This document shows positions 4,917 to 5,137 of a stretch of DNA of 5,137 bases, piece by piece. Position 1 is the stretch's first letter. Every line of letters starts with the position of its first letter. The position numbers and the translations under genes were made by a program. The stretch covers positions 1 to 5,137 of the forward strand of contig JADGGF010000343.1 of the NCBI GenBank assembly GCA_019690055.1, given 5' to 3'. This stretch comes from Micromonosporaceae bacterium (GTDB lineage: Bacteria > Actinomycetota > Actinomycetes > Mycobacteriales > Micromonosporaceae). The notes under the pieces were generated by a model, which was not told where the DNA came from, ran no database searches, and worked only from the letters and a program-made list of their open reading frames with translations.

Positions 4917-4922
4917 AGCGTA
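4917..4922 (-). promoter_or_regulatory. Possible -10 box of a near-leaderless fbiC transcript
   Basis: On the minus strand TACGCT (4922 to 4917) fits TANNNT and ends 7 bases before the GTG at 4909, one base more than the ideal leaderless spacing. No -35 box is recognisable at the right distance. It is offered as support for the 4909 start, not as a firm promoter. Confidence 0.3.
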
Positions 4923-4945
4923 CGCCCGTGGTGACGGGGCGCATG

Positions 4946-5070
4946 CTCTACCGGTCGGGCGTGCTGCTTGCGGCACACGCTCCACCGGTCGGTGTGCCGC
5001 TCGCGGCACGCTCTCCTGGTCGGTGTGCTGCTCGCGGAACCTCTAGCGGTCGGATGCGCCGCCCGGGGCG
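4946..5070. repeat. 30-34-bp tandem repeat between fbiC and the upstream gene
   Basis: Units begin with CTC at 4946, 4980, 5011 and 5041, sized 34, 31, 30 and about 30 bases. The shared core is CTC-YACCGGTCGG-YGTGCYGCTYGCGGCAC. Units 1-3 are clear and unit 4 is degenerate and contains the stop codon of the upstream minus-strand gene. Each core holds an inverted repeat, perfect in unit 2 (GTGCCGC-TC-GCGGCAC, 4994-5009), near-perfect in unit 1 (4961-4976) and decayed in unit 3. In transcripts these would be a row of hairpins in front of fbiC. Confidence 0.8.
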
Positions 5071-5137
5071 GGCGTGTCCCGCGGCGGGGCGGGCGTGGCC
5101 AGCGTGTGGGTCTCGGGCTCCGGCGCCTGCATCGGCA
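5043..5137 (-). CDS. C-terminal end of an unidentified protein, cut by the window edge
   Basis: The last 30 codons and a TAG stop (5045 to 5043) are visible; the rest lies beyond 5137. The translated tail is PMQAPEPETHTLATPAPP and so on, Pro/Ala/Thr-rich with two TPAP segments, so probably a disordered C-terminus. All codons but one end in G or C and the other minus-strand frames look less protein-like, which supports coding. No family can be named from this part. It runs in the same direction as fbiC and ends about 130 bases before the chosen fbiC start. Confidence 0.55.
   Translation of the reverse strand, partial: PMQAPEPETHTLATPAPPRDTPAPGGASDR

Noticed and set aside
3528..5009. 493-codon minus-strand frame overlapping the first half of fbiC
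   Set aside because: It is an alternative frame of the same strand with Arg/Pro/Ala/Gly-rich content and no motifs; fbiC in the other frame carries both radical SAM motifs.

Overview
The window is high-GC (about 70%) DNA from an actinobacterium. The support is strong G/C at third codon positions, GTG starts, a WhiB regulator, a fused two-domain F420-precursor enzyme and a DUF3499 gene. Gene content and protein style suggest Micromonosporaceae (Micromonospora, Salinispora or Actinoplanes relatives), but that placement is inference from memory of protein families.

Layout from left to right. Bases 1-48 hold nothing I can assign. A DUF3499 gene (432 to 82, minus) ends inside a perfect 12-bp hairpin (49-83). 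A divergent control region (433-640) carries a 14-bp perfect palindrome beside the DUF3499 ribosome binding site and a TANNNT box placed for leaderless expression of the next gene. A zincin-like 'metallopeptidase family' gene (641-1213, plus) has a degraded HExxH motif. Its stop codon lies in the first unit of a 15-bp tandem repeat. A bulged 12-bp hairpin (1331-1372) separates it from the convergent whiB2-type gene (1650 to 1390, minus). The whiB gene has a good Shine-Dalgarno, a leader hairpin and a recognisable housekeeping promoter overlapped by a palindrome. A 604-bp stretch (1651-2254) has no convincing gene but is dense in repeats: three 18-19-bp direct repeats, a 10-bp inverted repeat, five phased TCCACA motifs resembling DnaA boxes, and hairpins behind the next gene. 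fbiC, the bifunctional FO synthase (about 4909 to 2255, minus), follows. Upstream of it is a 30-34-bp tandem repeat, then the last 30 codons of an unidentified minus-strand gene cut by the window edge.

The order and strands DUF3499(-), metallopeptidase-like(+), whiB2(-) match the Mycobacterium tuberculosis block Rv3258c-Rv3259-Rv3260c. There the next genes are fbiA and fbiB, which finish coenzyme F420; here the next gene is fbiC, which makes the F420 chromophore FO. The block therefore keeps an association between a WhiB2 developmental/division regulator and F420 synthesis, but with a different F420 gene. I see no mobile element, CRISPR, tRNA, rRNA or toxin-antitoxin system. The genes are conserved actinobacterial families, and the less usual content lies in the non-coding repeats and promoter structures.
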